A DNA stretch of 64,000 bases from JAEUPI01 sp963814435 (lineage in GTDB: Bacteria; Pseudomonadota; Gammaproteobacteria; Burkholderiales; Burkholderiaceae_C): assembly GCA_963814435.1 (NCBI GenBank), contig CAWFCV010000012.1, forward strand, positions 62,001 through 126,000, written 5' to 3'. The notes below the pieces were generated by a model. That model was not told where the DNA came from and searched no databases. It saw only the letters and a program-made list of their open reading frames with translations. The position numbers and the translations under genes are program-made. Below, piece after piece: positions 29,817-38,982 of this stretch (positions are counted from its first letter, which is position 1; every line of letters starts with the position of its first letter).

Positions 29817-30251
29817 TCACCCGGCCAACCGCTCGTACGTGTCGGCGCGTGGCTCGAACATCTCGCGATGCAGGCCCCACTGTTCGATGCACGCCCCCAG
29901 GACGGCGGCTTCGCCTTCGGTGACAAGTGAGTCGCACTCGACCGCAGCTATGCAGATGCGCGTGAGCTTGCGTCGGAGCAGGGCGTCGTCGATTTCGCCC
30001 ATCAGCCGTGCCAGGGTTCGCGCGTCGACGCGGCAGGCGTCCTCCCACGTCAACTGCATGCTCGCCAGCAGGTCCTCGCAGACTTCGTGAATCACGCTGT
30101 GGAGCTCGACCCGCCCCAAACCCAGCTGCGTGTAGACACGCAAGCGATCGAGCGTGTCGAGCTCGGTGTTGGACAGGTGGCCGTCGGCCAGCAGGGCCAG
30201 TGCGACGATGCGTCCCGCGGCTTGCGGGCTGTTGGATGGATAGTTGCGCAT
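29817..30251 (-). CDS. TerB-like tellurite/stress domain protein
   Basis: 144 residues, alpha-helical. The N-terminus RIVALALLADGHLSNTELDTLDRL fits TerB/DjlA-type domains, where an acidic pair binds divalent metal and the domain senses stress near TerC. AAGGAG precedes the ATG at 30251. It lies between BI-1/YccA and TerC on the same strand, which supports the assignment. Exact role unknown. Confidence 0.72.
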   Translation of the reverse strand: MRNYPSNSPQAAGRIVALALLADGHLSNTELDTLDRLRVYTQLGLGRVELHSVIHEVCEDLLASMQLTWEDACRVDARTLARLMGEIDDALLRRKLTRICIAAVECDSLVTEGEAAVLGACIEQWGLHREMFEPRADTYERLAG

Positions 30252-30297
30252 GGGGATACTCCTTCGAGGGGTGAGGCTGGGGTCGGTCGGCGATGAT

Positions 30298-31008
30298 TCA
30301 TTCATCCGGCCCGCCCAGGCCGAACAGGCTGAGCAGGCTGGTGAAGAGGTTGAAGACCGAGACGTAGAGCCCAACGGTGGCGAGCACGTAGTTGGTCTCG
30401 CCGCCATTCACGATGCGGCTGGTTTCGAACAAGATCAAGCCGGCCGCGAGCAGCGCGACCATCGCCGCGACCACCAGGCCCAAGGTCGGGATTTGCAGGA
30501 ACACCGCAGCCAGACCCGCGATCAGCGCAACCAGCATACCGGCGAACAAGAAGCCGCCCATGAAGCTGAAGTCGCGCCGCGTCGTCAAGGCCCAGGCCGA
30601 GAGCGCGAGAAACGTCGCGCCGGTCGCAGCCAGCGCCATCATGACCACTTGTGCGCCGACGGGAGACGCCAGCGTCTTGGCCAGCATCGGGCCGAGCGTA
30701 TAACCCATGAAACCGGTGAGGGCGAACACCGCCGGCAGCGCCCAGCCGCGGTTCTTCACCCGGTACACCGCGAAGAGCAGGCCGAAGTAGCCGGCGAGCG
30801 TGAGCACGATGCCGGGCGCCGGCAGATTCAGCGCCAGGCTCGTGCCGGCGACGGCGGCACTGAACAGCAGCGTCATCGACAACAACGCATAGGTGTTGCG
30901 AAGAACCCGGTTCGGCGCTGCAATCGAGGTGGTCGACGTCGGAACGGCGACCATCCGATCCATTGCCACCGCCGCGACGGTACGCCCGGCTTGTGTTGAA
31001 GTTGCCAT
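30298..31008 (-). CDS. Bax inhibitor-1/YccA family membrane protein
   Basis: 236 residues, seven hydrophobic helices (LLSMTLLFSAAVAGTSLAL through LYVSVFNLFTSLLSLFG), the typical BI-1/YccA (TMBIM) topology. Bacterial members modulate FtsH or act as pH-sensitive ion leak. Start at 31008 (MATSTQAGR) has AGGAG. It follows the HPF-like gene by 17 bases, so both are in one operon. Confidence 0.9.
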   Translation of the reverse strand: MATSTQAGRTVAAVAMDRMVAVPTSTTSIAAPNRVLRNTYALLSMTLLFSAAVAGTSLALNLPAPGIVLTLAGYFGLLFAVYRVKNRGWALPAVFALTGFMGYTLGPMLAKTLASPVGAQVVMMALAATGATFLALSAWALTTRRDFSFMGGFLFAGMLVALIAGLAAVFLQIPTLGLVVAAMVALLAAGLILFETSRIVNGGETNYVLATVGLYVSVFNLFTSLLSLFGLGGPDE

Positions 31009-31025
31009 GCGGTTGCTCTCCTGAG

Positions 31026-31367
31026 TCAATGGTCGAAGCCGACGGCGCGCTGGGTGATGCGGCCATGGGCCTGGCTGCGCCGCCACACCCGCACCAAGGC
31101 GCGGACCGCGCGCACCAGCGCCTGGTCGAGCGCGACGCGCCAGTCATGGGCGACCGCCGTGATCACCACGATGCCCGAGCGATCGGTCTTGAGTTCCAGC
31201 TGGCAGCGCTTGTCGACCCCGCCGCGCGGGCCGTTCACGTCGGAAAGCAGCACCCGGGCGCGAGGCACCAGCCAGGTCAGCCGACGCATCACGAACCTGA
31301 CGCGATGCTCTGAGGACGCGCGCAGCTCAGCGGCGCGCGGATCGCGTGATTCGAACAGCACCTGCAT
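31026..31367 (-). CDS. HPF/RaiA-like ribosome-associated protein
   Basis: 113 residues with a single HPF/RaiA (sigma-54 modulation) fold: VRFVMRRLTWLVPRARVLLSDVNGPRGGVDKRCQLELK and IVVITAVAHDWRVALDQALVRAVRAL. Short, lacking the long-HPF C-terminal domain. Such proteins bind 30S and protect idle ribosomes. GGAG is 8 bases before the ATG. First gene of the stress operon, divergent from nhaR-like LysR. Confidence 0.82.
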   Translation of the reverse strand: MQVLFESRDPRAAELRASSEHRVRFVMRRLTWLVPRARVLLSDVNGPRGGVDKRCQLELKTDRSGIVVITAVAHDWRVALDQALVRAVRALVRVWRRSQAHGRITQRAVGFDH

Positions 31368-31446
31368 CGAAAGTCTCCATCGGTTGCAACGAGGACCAAC
31401 GGTAGGGCAGCAATAGCTCATAGAAAAAGCAGAGAATGACGAAGAT

Positions 31447-31465
31447 AGACTTCCGTAGAAGCGGA
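31447..31465 (+). promoter_or_regulatory. Candidate shared operator in the HPF/nhaR divergent region (copy 2)
   Basis: Contains the dyad CTTC-CGTA-GAAG (31450-31461) a few bases before the nhaR start. Similar to 29699-29717 upstream of terC. An autoregulating LysR protein often binds here, but the match to NhaR sites is not established. Confidence 0.35.
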
Positions 31466-31467
31466 TC

Positions 31468-32358
31468 ATGAGCCTGAGTTTCAGCTATCGACACCTGTAC
31501 TACTTCTGGGTGGTCGCCAAAGCCGGCGGCATTTCGCGGGCGGCCGAGCGCCTGGGCATGGCGGTGCAAACCGTCAGCACCCAGGTGCGCGAGCTCGAGC
31601 ACTCGCTCGGCCACGCCTTGCTCAAGCCGGCTGGCCGCGGCCTCGTGTTGACCGAGGCGGGCGATGCCGCGATGCGTCAGGCCGACCTGATCTTCCAGCT
31701 TGGCGAGATGCTGCCGGCGGCGGTGCGCGACGCGGCCACGTCACCGAGCATTCGCCTGGCCGTCGGCATCTCCGATGCACTGCCCAAGTTGGTGGTTCAT
31801 CACTTGATGGAGTCGGTGATGAACGAGCCCGCGCTGCAGTTGCGGTGCGAGCAGGACGAGTTCGACGACCTGCTCGGTGACCTGGCGCTGCACCGGCTCG
31901 ACGTCGTGCTCGCCGACCGCACCGCGCCGAACAACCCCAATCTGAAGCTGTACGGTCACTTGCTGAGCACATCGGCAGTGGGCTGGTATGCGCCCGCGCA
32001 GTGGGTCACCCAGGCGCGGCGCGGTTTTCCGCGATCGTTGGCGCAGGTGCCGGTGTTGTTGCCAACCACGCATGCGGCGGTGCGCAGCCGGCTCGATCGA
32101 TGGTTCGATCAGATGGGCGTGCGACCCCGCGTCGTCGGCGAGTTCGAGGACAGCGCATTGCTGAAGACGTTCGGCTCCGGTGGCATGGGCGTGTTTCCGG
32201 CGCCCGAGTTGGTCCATGACGACCTGACCGCCCGCTATGGCGTCAAACGCATCGGACACTGCGACGGCGTGGAGGAGCATTACTTCGCGATCGGCACCGA
32301 GAAGAAGGTCCTGCATCCGCTGGTGCAGCGCTTGTTGCCGCAGCGGCGCCGTGCCTAG
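31468..32358 (+). CDS. nhaR: LysR-family regulator, NhaR-like
   Basis: 296 residues. The HTH YRHLYYFWVVAKAGGISRAAERLGMAVQTVSTQVRELE and the effector domain (GHALLKPAGRGLVLTEAG, LAVGISDALPKLVVHHLM, DGVEEHYFAIGTEKK) match NhaR, activator of the Na+/H+ antiporter in enterobacteria. No nhaA is here; instead it is divergent from the HPF/BI-1/TerB/TerC-UspA genes, which it likely controls. Confidence 0.86.
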   Translation: MSLSFSYRHLYYFWVVAKAGGISRAAERLGMAVQTVSTQVRELEHSLGHALLKPAGRGLVLTEAGDAAMRQADLIFQLGEMLPAAVRDAATSPSIRLAVGISDALPKLVVHHLMESVMNEPALQLRCEQDEFDDLLGDLALHRLDVVLADRTAPNNPNLKLYGHLLSTSAVGWYAPAQWVTQARRGFPRSLAQVPVLLPTTHAAVRSRLDRWFDQMGVRPRVVGEFEDSALLKTFGSGGMGVFPAPELVHDDLTARYGVKRIGHCDGVEEHYFAIGTEKKVLHPLVQRLLPQRRRA

Positions 32359-32408
32359 ACCCCCGTGGGGTCGATGGCCGCCTCAGGAGCCGCGGACAGG
32401 GCAGGCGC

Positions 32409-33251
32409 TCAACTCGGCTGGTACGCCAGCCGCACATAGATCGGCGCAAAGGCCTCCGCCTGCGTCACCTCGAGCAGGCTCTCGCGTGCGAGTTCGAGCA
32501 GCGCGATGAAGGTCACCACCATCACCGGCGATCCCGCGTCGGCGTCGAAGAGATCGTGGAACTCGACGAAGCGGCGGCCCTGCAGCTTGCGCAGCACGAT
32601 GCTCATGTGCTCGCGCACCGAGAGCTGTTCGCGCGTGATGTGGTGGTGCGCCCTGAGATTGGCGCGGCGCAGGATGTCGACCCAGGCCTGGCGCAGGTCC
32701 TCGGGCTCCACCACCGGCAGGCGCTCGAGCGCACCCTGCGGCAACCCGGCCTCGGCGCGCAGGAAATCGCGGCCCAGCAGCGGCAGCGCATCGAGCTGCG
32801 CCGCGGCCACCTTCATCTGCTCGTACTCGAGCAGGCGGCGCACGAGTTCGGCGCGCGGATCCTCGGGCTCCTTGCCGTCGTCGCTGCGGCGCGCGGGCAG
32901 CAGCATGCGCGACTTGATCTCGATCAGCATCGCCGCCATCAGCAGGTACTCGGCGGCGAGTTCGAGGTTGCGCGAGCGGATCTGGTCGACGTAGTTGAGG
33001 TACTGCCTCGTCACGTCGGCCATCGGGATGTCGAGGATGTTGAAGTTCTGCCGGCGGATCAGGTACAGCAGCAGATCGAGCGGACCTTCGAACGCCTCGA
33101 GAAACACCTCCAGCGCATCGGGCGGGATGTACAGGTCCTGCGGCATCGCGAACAGCGGCTCGCCGTACAGGCGGGCCACCGCGACGCCGTCCACCGGCAG
33201 CGGCGGCGGATCCAGCGGGATCGGGCCACTCAGCGTGGCGGTATCGCTCAC
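32409..33251 (-). CDS. scpA: Segregation and condensation protein ScpA
   Basis: 280-residue kleisin bridging the Smc ATPase heads during chromosome condensation. FEGPLDLLLYLIRRQNFNILDIPMADVTRQYL at about 60-95 and LAAEYLLMAAMLIEIKSRMLLP are diagnostic; the C-terminal winged helix is present (VTFIALLELARESLLEVTQAEAFAPIYVRL). scpB is not adjacent. The gene follows a DUF3460 gene by 10 bases, the usual betaproteobacterial order. Confidence 0.93.
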   Translation of the reverse strand: MSDTATLSGPIPLDPPPLPVDGVAVARLYGEPLFAMPQDLYIPPDALEVFLEAFEGPLDLLLYLIRRQNFNILDIPMADVTRQYLNYVDQIRSRNLELAAEYLLMAAMLIEIKSRMLLPARRSDDGKEPEDPRAELVRRLLEYEQMKVAAAQLDALPLLGRDFLRAEAGLPQGALERLPVVEPEDLRQAWVDILRRANLRAHHHITREQLSVREHMSIVLRKLQGRRFVEFHDLFDADAGSPVMVVTFIALLELARESLLEVTQAEAFAPIYVRLAYQPS

Positions 33252-33261
33252 GACCTCGAGC

Positions 33262-33468
33262 CTAGCGCGTCGGTTCGGTCTGGTAGACGTAGGGCTGCTG
33301 CGGCACCTGCGCCGAGCGGTATTCGCTTTGCGCGTCGCGATCGATCGGACGATCCCACAGCAAGTTGCGCCCGGCGCGTTGCTCCGCCTCGAGTGTCGGC
33401 TTCTTGGCCTTCAGTTCTTCGATGAACTGCGTGACATCGGAGGTGTAGGGTTTCCAGAAGAAATGCAT
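33262..33468 (-). CDS. DUF3460 family protein
   Basis: 68 residues, basic, short soluble protein of unknown function; FWKPYTSDVTQFIEELKAKKPTLEAEQRAGRNLLWDRPID matches DUF3460, which in Betaproteobacteria sits just upstream of scpA as here. Start MHFFWKP at 33468 chosen from the family N-terminus. It overlaps nothing; the divergent lipoprotein starts about 20 bases away. Confidence 0.85.
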   Translation of the reverse strand: MHFFWKPYTSDVTQFIEELKAKKPTLEAEQRAGRNLLWDRPIDRDAQSEYRSAQVPQQPYVYQTEPTR

Positions 33469-33487
33469 GGCGGGCACAATGAGGCTG

Positions 33488-34012
33488 ATGAGTGCATTCT
33501 ACAGACCACGACTTTCAGGGGCCTTGCACATGGGGCTGTTCGCCGCGCTGCTGGCCTTGTTCGGTTGCGATGCCCAGCGCATCGCCAAGCTCGAGGAGGG
33601 CGTCGCGACCGAAGCCGACGTGCGCAAGCAGTTCGGCGACCCGGCGGTCGTGGTGACGGCAGCCGACGGCTCGCGCACGCTCGAATACCCGCGCCAGCCC
33701 GAAGGCTGGACCAACTACTTCATCACCATCGGTGCCGACGGCAAGATGAGCGCGCTGCGCCAGGTGCTGAGCGAACCGTACTTCGCGCGCGTCAGGCCGG
33801 GCATGGACAAGAGCGAACTGCCGCGCATCCTCGGCCGTCCGGCGAAGATGCAGAGTTACGCGCTGAAGCAGCAGGAGGTCTGGGACTGGCGCTACAAGGA
33901 AGGTCAGTTCTCCAAGGTGTTCAGCGTCACGCTCGATCCCGCCGGCAAGGTGGTGTCGGTGGCCAGCGCCGACGACGCGCGCGAGACGATGGGCGGCGGG
34001 CCGTCGAAGTAG
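33488..34012 (+). CDS. BamE/SmpA-like lipoprotein
   Basis: About 174 residues. Signal sequence ends in ALLALFGC, a lipobox; the mature part has two SmpA/OmlA-like repeats, LEEGVATEADVRKQFGDPAVV and RVRPGMDKSELPRILGRPAK, typical of BamE-fold outer-membrane lipoproteins. Several in-frame ATGs are possible (33467, 33482, 33488, 33530); 33488 keeps positive n-region residues. The last nine codons (TMGGGPSK and stop) form one copy of the 27-bp repeat found again at 38950-38976. Confidence 0.78.
   Translation: MSAFYRPRLSGALHMGLFAALLALFGCDAQRIAKLEEGVATEADVRKQFGDPAVVVTAADGSRTLEYPRQPEGWTNYFITIGADGKMSALRQVLSEPYFARVRPGMDKSELPRILGRPAKMQSYALKQQEVWDWRYKEGQFSKVFSVTLDPAGKVVSVASADDARETMGGGPSK
33986..34012. 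repeat. 27-bp direct repeat bracketing the liv operon, copy 1
   Basis: Begins ACGATGGGCGGCGGG and ends TCGAAGTAG; identical to 38950-38976, same orientation, 4.96 kb apart. This copy is the 3' end of the lipoprotein gene including its TAG stop. Confidence 0.9.
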
Positions 34013-34025
34013 GCCGAACCACCGG

Positions 34026-34988
34026 TCACAGCGGCTTCTTCAGCCACTGCGCGACCTCGCCAATGACGCCGCGGCGGAACGCCAGCACGCAGATGACGAA
34101 GATGATGCCCTGCACCACGGTGACCCAGGCGCCGAGCTGCGCCAGGTAGTTCTCCATCGAGATGATGACCGCCGCGCCGACGACCGGGCCGAACACCGTG
34201 CCCAGCCCGCCCAGCAACGTCATCAGCACGACTTCGCCCGACATCGACCAGTGCACGTCGGTCAGCGAGGCGAGCTGGAACACCAGCGCCTTGGTCGCAC
34301 CGGCCAGGCCCGCCAGCGCCGCCGACAGCACGAACGCCAGCAGCTTGTAGCGGTCGACGTCGTAGCCGAGCGAGATGGCGCGGCTCTCGTTCTCGCGGAT
34401 CGCCTTCAGCATCTGGCCGAACGGCGAGTGCACGATGCGGTAGATCAGCAAGAACCCGCCGAGGAAGATCGCCAGCACCAGCGCGTACATCGCACCCACC
34501 TGCGTCAGGTCGATCAGGCCGAACAGCTTGCCGCGCGGCACGGCCTGGATGCCGTCCTCGCCGCCGGTGAATGGCGCCTGCAGGCAGAAGAAGAACACCA
34601 TCTGCGCCAGCGCCAGCGTGATCATCGCGAAATAGATGCCCTGGCGCCGGATCGCGAGCGACCCCGCGACGAACCCGAGCGCGGCCGAACACGCGGTGCC
34701 GAACAGGATCGCCAACTCGGGCGTCAGACCCCACACCTTGGCAGCATGCGCCGCGACGTAGCCGGCCATGCCGAAGAACATGGCATGCCCGAACGACAGC
34801 AGACCGACGAAGCCGATCAGCAGATTGAAGGCGCATGCGAACAGCGCGAAGCACATCACCTTCATCATGAACAGCGGGTACACCACCAGCGGCGCTGCGG
34901 CGAGGATTGCCGCCATCAGCACGAACGCGACGCGCTGGTGTCGCAGTTCGTTGCGGATGCCCGGCATGGGCGTGAGGACGGCGGCCAC
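34026..34988 (-). CDS. livM: Branched-chain amino acid ABC transporter permease LivM
   Basis: 320 residues, about nine helices, inner-membrane permease of the leucine/isoleucine/valine-type ABC importer. LIGFVGLLSFGHAMFFGMAGYVAAH and the EAA-like loop GQMLKAIRENESRAISLGYDVDRYKLLAF are clear. Last gene of livGFJHM; it starts one codon from the livH stop. Intact, unlike the four upstream genes. Confidence 0.93.
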   Translation of the reverse strand: MAAVLTPMPGIRNELRHQRVAFVLMAAILAAAPLVVYPLFMMKVMCFALFACAFNLLIGFVGLLSFGHAMFFGMAGYVAAHAAKVWGLTPELAILFGTACSAALGFVAGSLAIRRQGIYFAMITLALAQMVFFFCLQAPFTGGEDGIQAVPRGKLFGLIDLTQVGAMYALVLAIFLGGFLLIYRIVHSPFGQMLKAIRENESRAISLGYDVDRYKLLAFVLSAALAGLAGATKALVFQLASLTDVHWSMSGEVVLMTLLGGLGTVFGPVVGAAVIISMENYLAQLGAWVTVVQGIIFVICVLAFRRGVIGEVAQWLKKPL

Positions 34989-35878
34989 TTACTTCTGCGT
35001 CCCGAACAGGCCCGCGGGCCGGATCAGCAGCACGATCGCCATGATGATGAAGATCACCGTGTTCGACGCCTCGGGGTAGAACACCTTGGTCAGCCCCTCG
35101 ATCAGGCCGAGCCCGAAGCCAGTGACGATCGAGCCCATGATCGAACCCATGCCGCCGATCACCACGACGGCGAAGACGACGATGATCAGGTCGCCGCCCA
35201 TCTGCGGGCTGACCTGGTAGATCGGCGCGGCCATCACGCCGGCCAGCGCCGCCAGCCCGACGCCGAAGCCGTAGGTCAGCGTGATCATGCGCGGCACATT
35301 GATGCCGAACGCCTGCACCAGCGCCGGGTTCTCGGTGGCCGCGCGCAGGGTCGAGCCGAGCTTCGTGCGCTCGATGACGAACCAGGTGGCCAGGCACACC
35401 GTCAACGACGCCACGATCACCCAGGCGCGATAGTTCGGCAGGAACATGAAGCCCGAGCTTCTGGCCGCCGCGCAGCAACTCGGGCATCGCGTAGGGCAGT
35501 CCGGACGATCCGTATTCGTTGCGGAACAGCCCCTGGATGATCAGCGCCAGGCCAAAGGTCAGCAGCAGCCCGTAGAGATGGTCGAGCTTGTACAGCCGTG
35601 GACAGCATCAGCCGTTCGATCACCACGCCGGTGGCGCCGACCACGAGCGGCACGACCACCAGCGCCCACCAGTAGCCCAGGCCGAGCTTGTTGAGCAGCA
35701 GGTAGGCCACGAACGCGCCCATCATGTACTGCGCGCCATGCGTGAAGTTGATGATGTTCAGCAGTCCGAAGATGACCGCCAGCCCGAGCGACAGCAGCGC
35801 GTAGAACGAGCCGTTGATCAGCCCGATCAGCAGCTGGCCGAACAGCGCCTGCGTAGGGACACCGAAGATTTCCGTCAC
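34989..35878 (-). CDS. livH: Branched-chain amino acid ABC transporter permease LivH (two apparent frameshifts)
   Basis: About 296 residues after repair: LLIGLINGSFYALLSLGLAVIFGLLNIINFTHGAQYMMGA at the N-terminus and ERTKLGSTLRAATENPALVQAFGINVPRMITLTYG as the cytosolic EAA-like loop. Breaks near 35600 and 35460. GTG start at 35878. Pairs with LivM in the membrane. Confidence 0.88.
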
Positions 35879-35915
35879 CGGAGCAGCCGTTGGTTTTCAG
35901 AGAGCCGCGCCGCGG

Positions 35916-37134
35916 CTACTTCACCAGCGGGCAGTCGCCCTGCGTTCAGCGGGCGGAAGGCCTGGTCGGCAGGGATCGTCGCGCGAATCTTGTAGTAGTC
36001 GTACGGAGCCCTTGGACTCGCTCGGCTTCTTGACCTCGACCAGGTAGGCCGGGTGGATCTTGCGGCCGTCGGCGCGGATCGTGCCCTTGCCGAACAGCGG
36101 ATCGTCGGTCGGCATCGCCTTCATCTGCGCGATGACCTTGGTGCCGTCGTCGGTCTTGGCGGCCTCGACCGCCTTCAGGTAGTGCAGCACCGACGAGTAC
36201 ACGCCGGCCTGCACCATGCTCGGGTACTTGCCGCCGTTGGCCGCGGCAAAACGCTTGGTCCAGGCGCGCGTCTGGTCGTTGAGGTCCCAGTAGAAGGCTT
36301 CGGTGAAGATCAGGCCCTGCGCCGTGTTCAGCCCGAGGCCGTGGATGTCGGTGATGAACACCAGCAGCCCGGCCAGGTTCTGGCCGCTCTTGACGATGCC
36401 GAACTCGGACGCCTGCTTGATCGAGTTGATCGTGTCGCCGCCGGCGTTGGCCAGGCCGATGATCTTGGCCTTGGACGCCTGCGCCTGCAGCAGGAACGAC
36501 GAAAAGTCGCTGCCGGGGAAGCGGGTGGCGCACCTTGCCCAGCACCTTGCCGCCGGATCTTCAGCACCACCGCCTCGGTGTCGCGCTCGAGCGCATGGCC
36601 GAACGCATAGTCGGCGGTCAGGAAGAACCAGGTGTCGCCGCCGGTCTTGACGATCGCGCTGCCGGTGCCGTTGGCCAGCATCCAGGTGTCGTAGGTCCAG
36701 TGGATCGTGTTGGGCGAGCAGGCCTTGCCGGTGAGGTCGGAGGTCGCCGCGCCCGAGACCAGGAAGGCCTTGCCCTTTTCGCGCGTGATCTGGTTCACCG
36801 CCAGCGCCACCGACGAGGTCGGCACGTCGACGATCACGTCGACCTTGTCGACGTCGTACCAGGTGCGCGCGATGTTCGAGCCGACGTCGGGCTTGTTCTG
36901 GTGGTCGGCGAAGACGACCTCGACCTTCATGCCCTTCTTGTCGGCGCCGAAGTCCTCGACCGCCATCGCGCGCCGCCAGCACCGAGCCCGGCCCGGCGAT
37001 GTCGGCGTACAGGCCCGACATGTCGTTCATCACGCCGATCTTGATCACGCCGTCGGAGATCTGCGCCTGCGCGGCACATGCCGCCAGGCCGATGCAGACC
37101 GGCGACACCATGTCGACATCAGCGTCCTCTTCAT
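35916..37134 (-). CDS. Branched-chain amino acid ABC transporter substrate-binding protein (four or more frameshifts)
   Basis: Periplasmic binding protein (about 400 residues) of the Leu/Ile/Val family: SDGVIKIGVMNDMSGLYADIAGPGSV, WFFLTADYAFGHALERD and KIIGLANAGGDTINSIKQASEFG are characteristic. The start at 37134 is fixed by AGGAGG nearby and yields MKRTLMST; an indel soon after is needed to reach the hydrophobic core and IGLAACAAQAQ cleavage site. Further breaks lie near 36970, 36540 and 36005, and near 35945; the repaired end QGDCPLVK reaches the TAG at 35918-35916. Operon position between livF and livH. Confidence 0.83.
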
Positions 37135-37180
37135 CGGTATCCTCCTCTAGCAAACGTGTCCGGAACAATCGCTGGGCCGG

Positions 37181-37973
37181 TCACACTCCCAGGTACTCGT
37201 GCAGCATGGCCTCTTCGACGCCAGCTCGGCAGCGGCGAAACCCTCGACGATGCGGCCATGCTCCATCACGTAGAAGCGGTCGGCCAGCGGCGCGGCGAAG
37301 CGGAAGTTCTGCTCGACCATCACGATCGTCAAGCCCCTTCTCGCGCAGCGTGCGGATCGTGCGCGCCAGCGCCTGCACGATCACCGGCGCCAGTCCCTCG
37401 GAGATTTCGTCCAGCAGCAGCAGTTTGGCGCCGGTGCGCAGGATGCGCGCCACCGCCAGCATCTGCTGCTCGCCGCCCGACAGCCGCGCGCCCGGGCTGG
37501 CCGCGCGCTCCTTGCAGGTTGGGGAACATCGCGTAGATCTCGGTCAGATCTCATGCCGCCCGCTGGCCACCTGCGGCGGCAGCAACAGGTTCTCTTCGCA
37601 CGACAGGCTGGCAAAGATGCCGCGTTCCTCAGGGCAGTAGCCGATGCCCAGTTGCGCGATGCGGTGCGGCGGCAGCGCCACCGCCTCGCGCCCGTTGATC
37701 ATGATCGAGCCGCTGCGTCGTCCGACCAGGCCAAGGATGGCTCTTCAGCGTGGTCGTGCGGCCGGCGCCGTTGCGGCCAAGCAGCGTGACAACCTCGCCG
37801 CGGTTCACGGTCAGGTCCACACCGTGCAGGATGTGCGACTCGCCGTAGAAGGCGTGCACGCCGGTCAGGCGCAGGAATTCGGTGCCTTGCTTCCGTGCGG
37901 CCTGGCCGCCCGACTCAGCGCCCTCGGGAGGCGGCCGTCGCAAGTCGGCGGCCTGGCGGTGCGCGTCAGCCAT
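37181..37973 (-). CDS. livF: Branched-chain amino acid ABC transporter ATPase LivF (several frameshifts)
   Basis: About 260 residues after repair. FLRLTGVHAFYGESHILHGVDLTVNRGEVVTLLGRNGAGRTTTLK holds the Walker A (GRNGAGRTT, an Arg-for-Lys variant frequent in LivF); the LSGGEQQ signature (near 37470) and LLLLDEISEGLAPVIV Walker B follow. Breaks near 37740, 37550, 37510, 37330 and 37220. Starts within the last bases of livG. Confidence 0.83.
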
Positions 37974-38753
37974 GCGCGCCCTGCAGTCCGGCGTCGGCGC
38001 TGCCCATGTAGGCTTCGAGCACCTGCGGGTTCTTCGACACGGTTTCGTAAGGCCCTTCGGCGATCACCTGGCCGCGCTGCAACACGCGTGATGACGTCGG
38101 CGATGCTTGGCCACCACGTTCATGTTGTGCTCGACCATCAGCACGGTGCGATTGGCCGACACCTTCTTGATCAGCTGCGGTCACGCGGTCGACGTCTTCG
38201 TGTCCCATGCCCTGCGTCGGCTCGTCCAGCAGCATCAGCTGCGGCTCCATGGCCAGCGTGGTGGCGATCTCCAGCGCGCGTTTGCGCCCGTAGGGCAACT
38301 CGACGGTGACGATGTCGGCCATTTCGCTCCAGTCCGACGGTGCGCAGCAGCTCCATCGCGCGCGCGATCGAGCACATCGAGCGAGCGCTCGGACTTCCAG
38401 AAGTGGAACGAGATGCCCAGCTCGCGCTGCAAGGCCGACGCGCACGTTCTCCAGCACCGTCAGGTGCGGAAAGGTGGCCGAGATCTGGAACGAGCGGATC
38501 ACGCCGCGGCGCGCGATCTGCGCCGGCCGTCTCGGCGGTGATGTCGTGGCCGTTGAACAGGATCGTGCCGGCGCGAGGGAGTCAGGAACTTGGTCAGCAG
38601 GTTGAAGCAGGTGGTCTTGCCCGCGCCATTCGGGCCGATCAGCGCGTGGATCGTCCCGCGCCTGACGCGCAGGTTGACATCTTGCACCGCGACGAAGCCC
38701 TTGAACTCCTTGCCGAGCCCGTGCGTTTCGAGGATGACGTCCTTGTCGCTCAA
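37966..38753 (-). CDS. livG: Branched-chain amino acid ABC transporter ATPase LivG (many frameshifts)
   Basis: About 260 residues after repair. N-terminus ILETHGLGKEFKGFVAVQDVNLRVRRGTIHALIGPNGAGKTTCFNLLTKFL has Walker A GPNGAGKTT. The middle shows LGISFHFWKSERSLDVLDRA and the end YETVSKNPQVLEAYMGSADAGLQGAHG, as in LivG. At least six indels separate these. TTG start at 38753 with GGAGG seven bases upstream; first gene of the operon. Confidence 0.82.
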
Positions 38754-38949
38754 TGGTCAACCTCCGGCATCGTCAGGTCACGGCCTTGCCGCTGACCTCG
38801 GCCTACAACAGGCGAGCGGCAGCGGTTCTTAGGCGCAACGACGCGTCGAGAAACGCGCTCATGCATTGATCCTATCTCATCGGTCTGAGCGGCCGGCGAG
38901 TAATGATCGACAGTGAAGCGCACGGCCTATCAGGTCCGCAGCGCATGCC

Positions 38950-38976
38950 ACGATGGGCGGCGGGCCGTCGAAGTAG
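38950..38976. repeat. 27-bp direct repeat bracketing the liv operon, copy 2
   Basis: Exact copy of 33986-34012 in the same orientation, here in the spacer between livG and the cyclase-like gene, seven bases beyond the stop of the latter (38983). The remaining spacer (38754-38949) shows nothing recognisable apart from the region upstream of livG that should hold its promoter. Confidence 0.9.
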
Positions 38977-38982
38977 CGCCCG

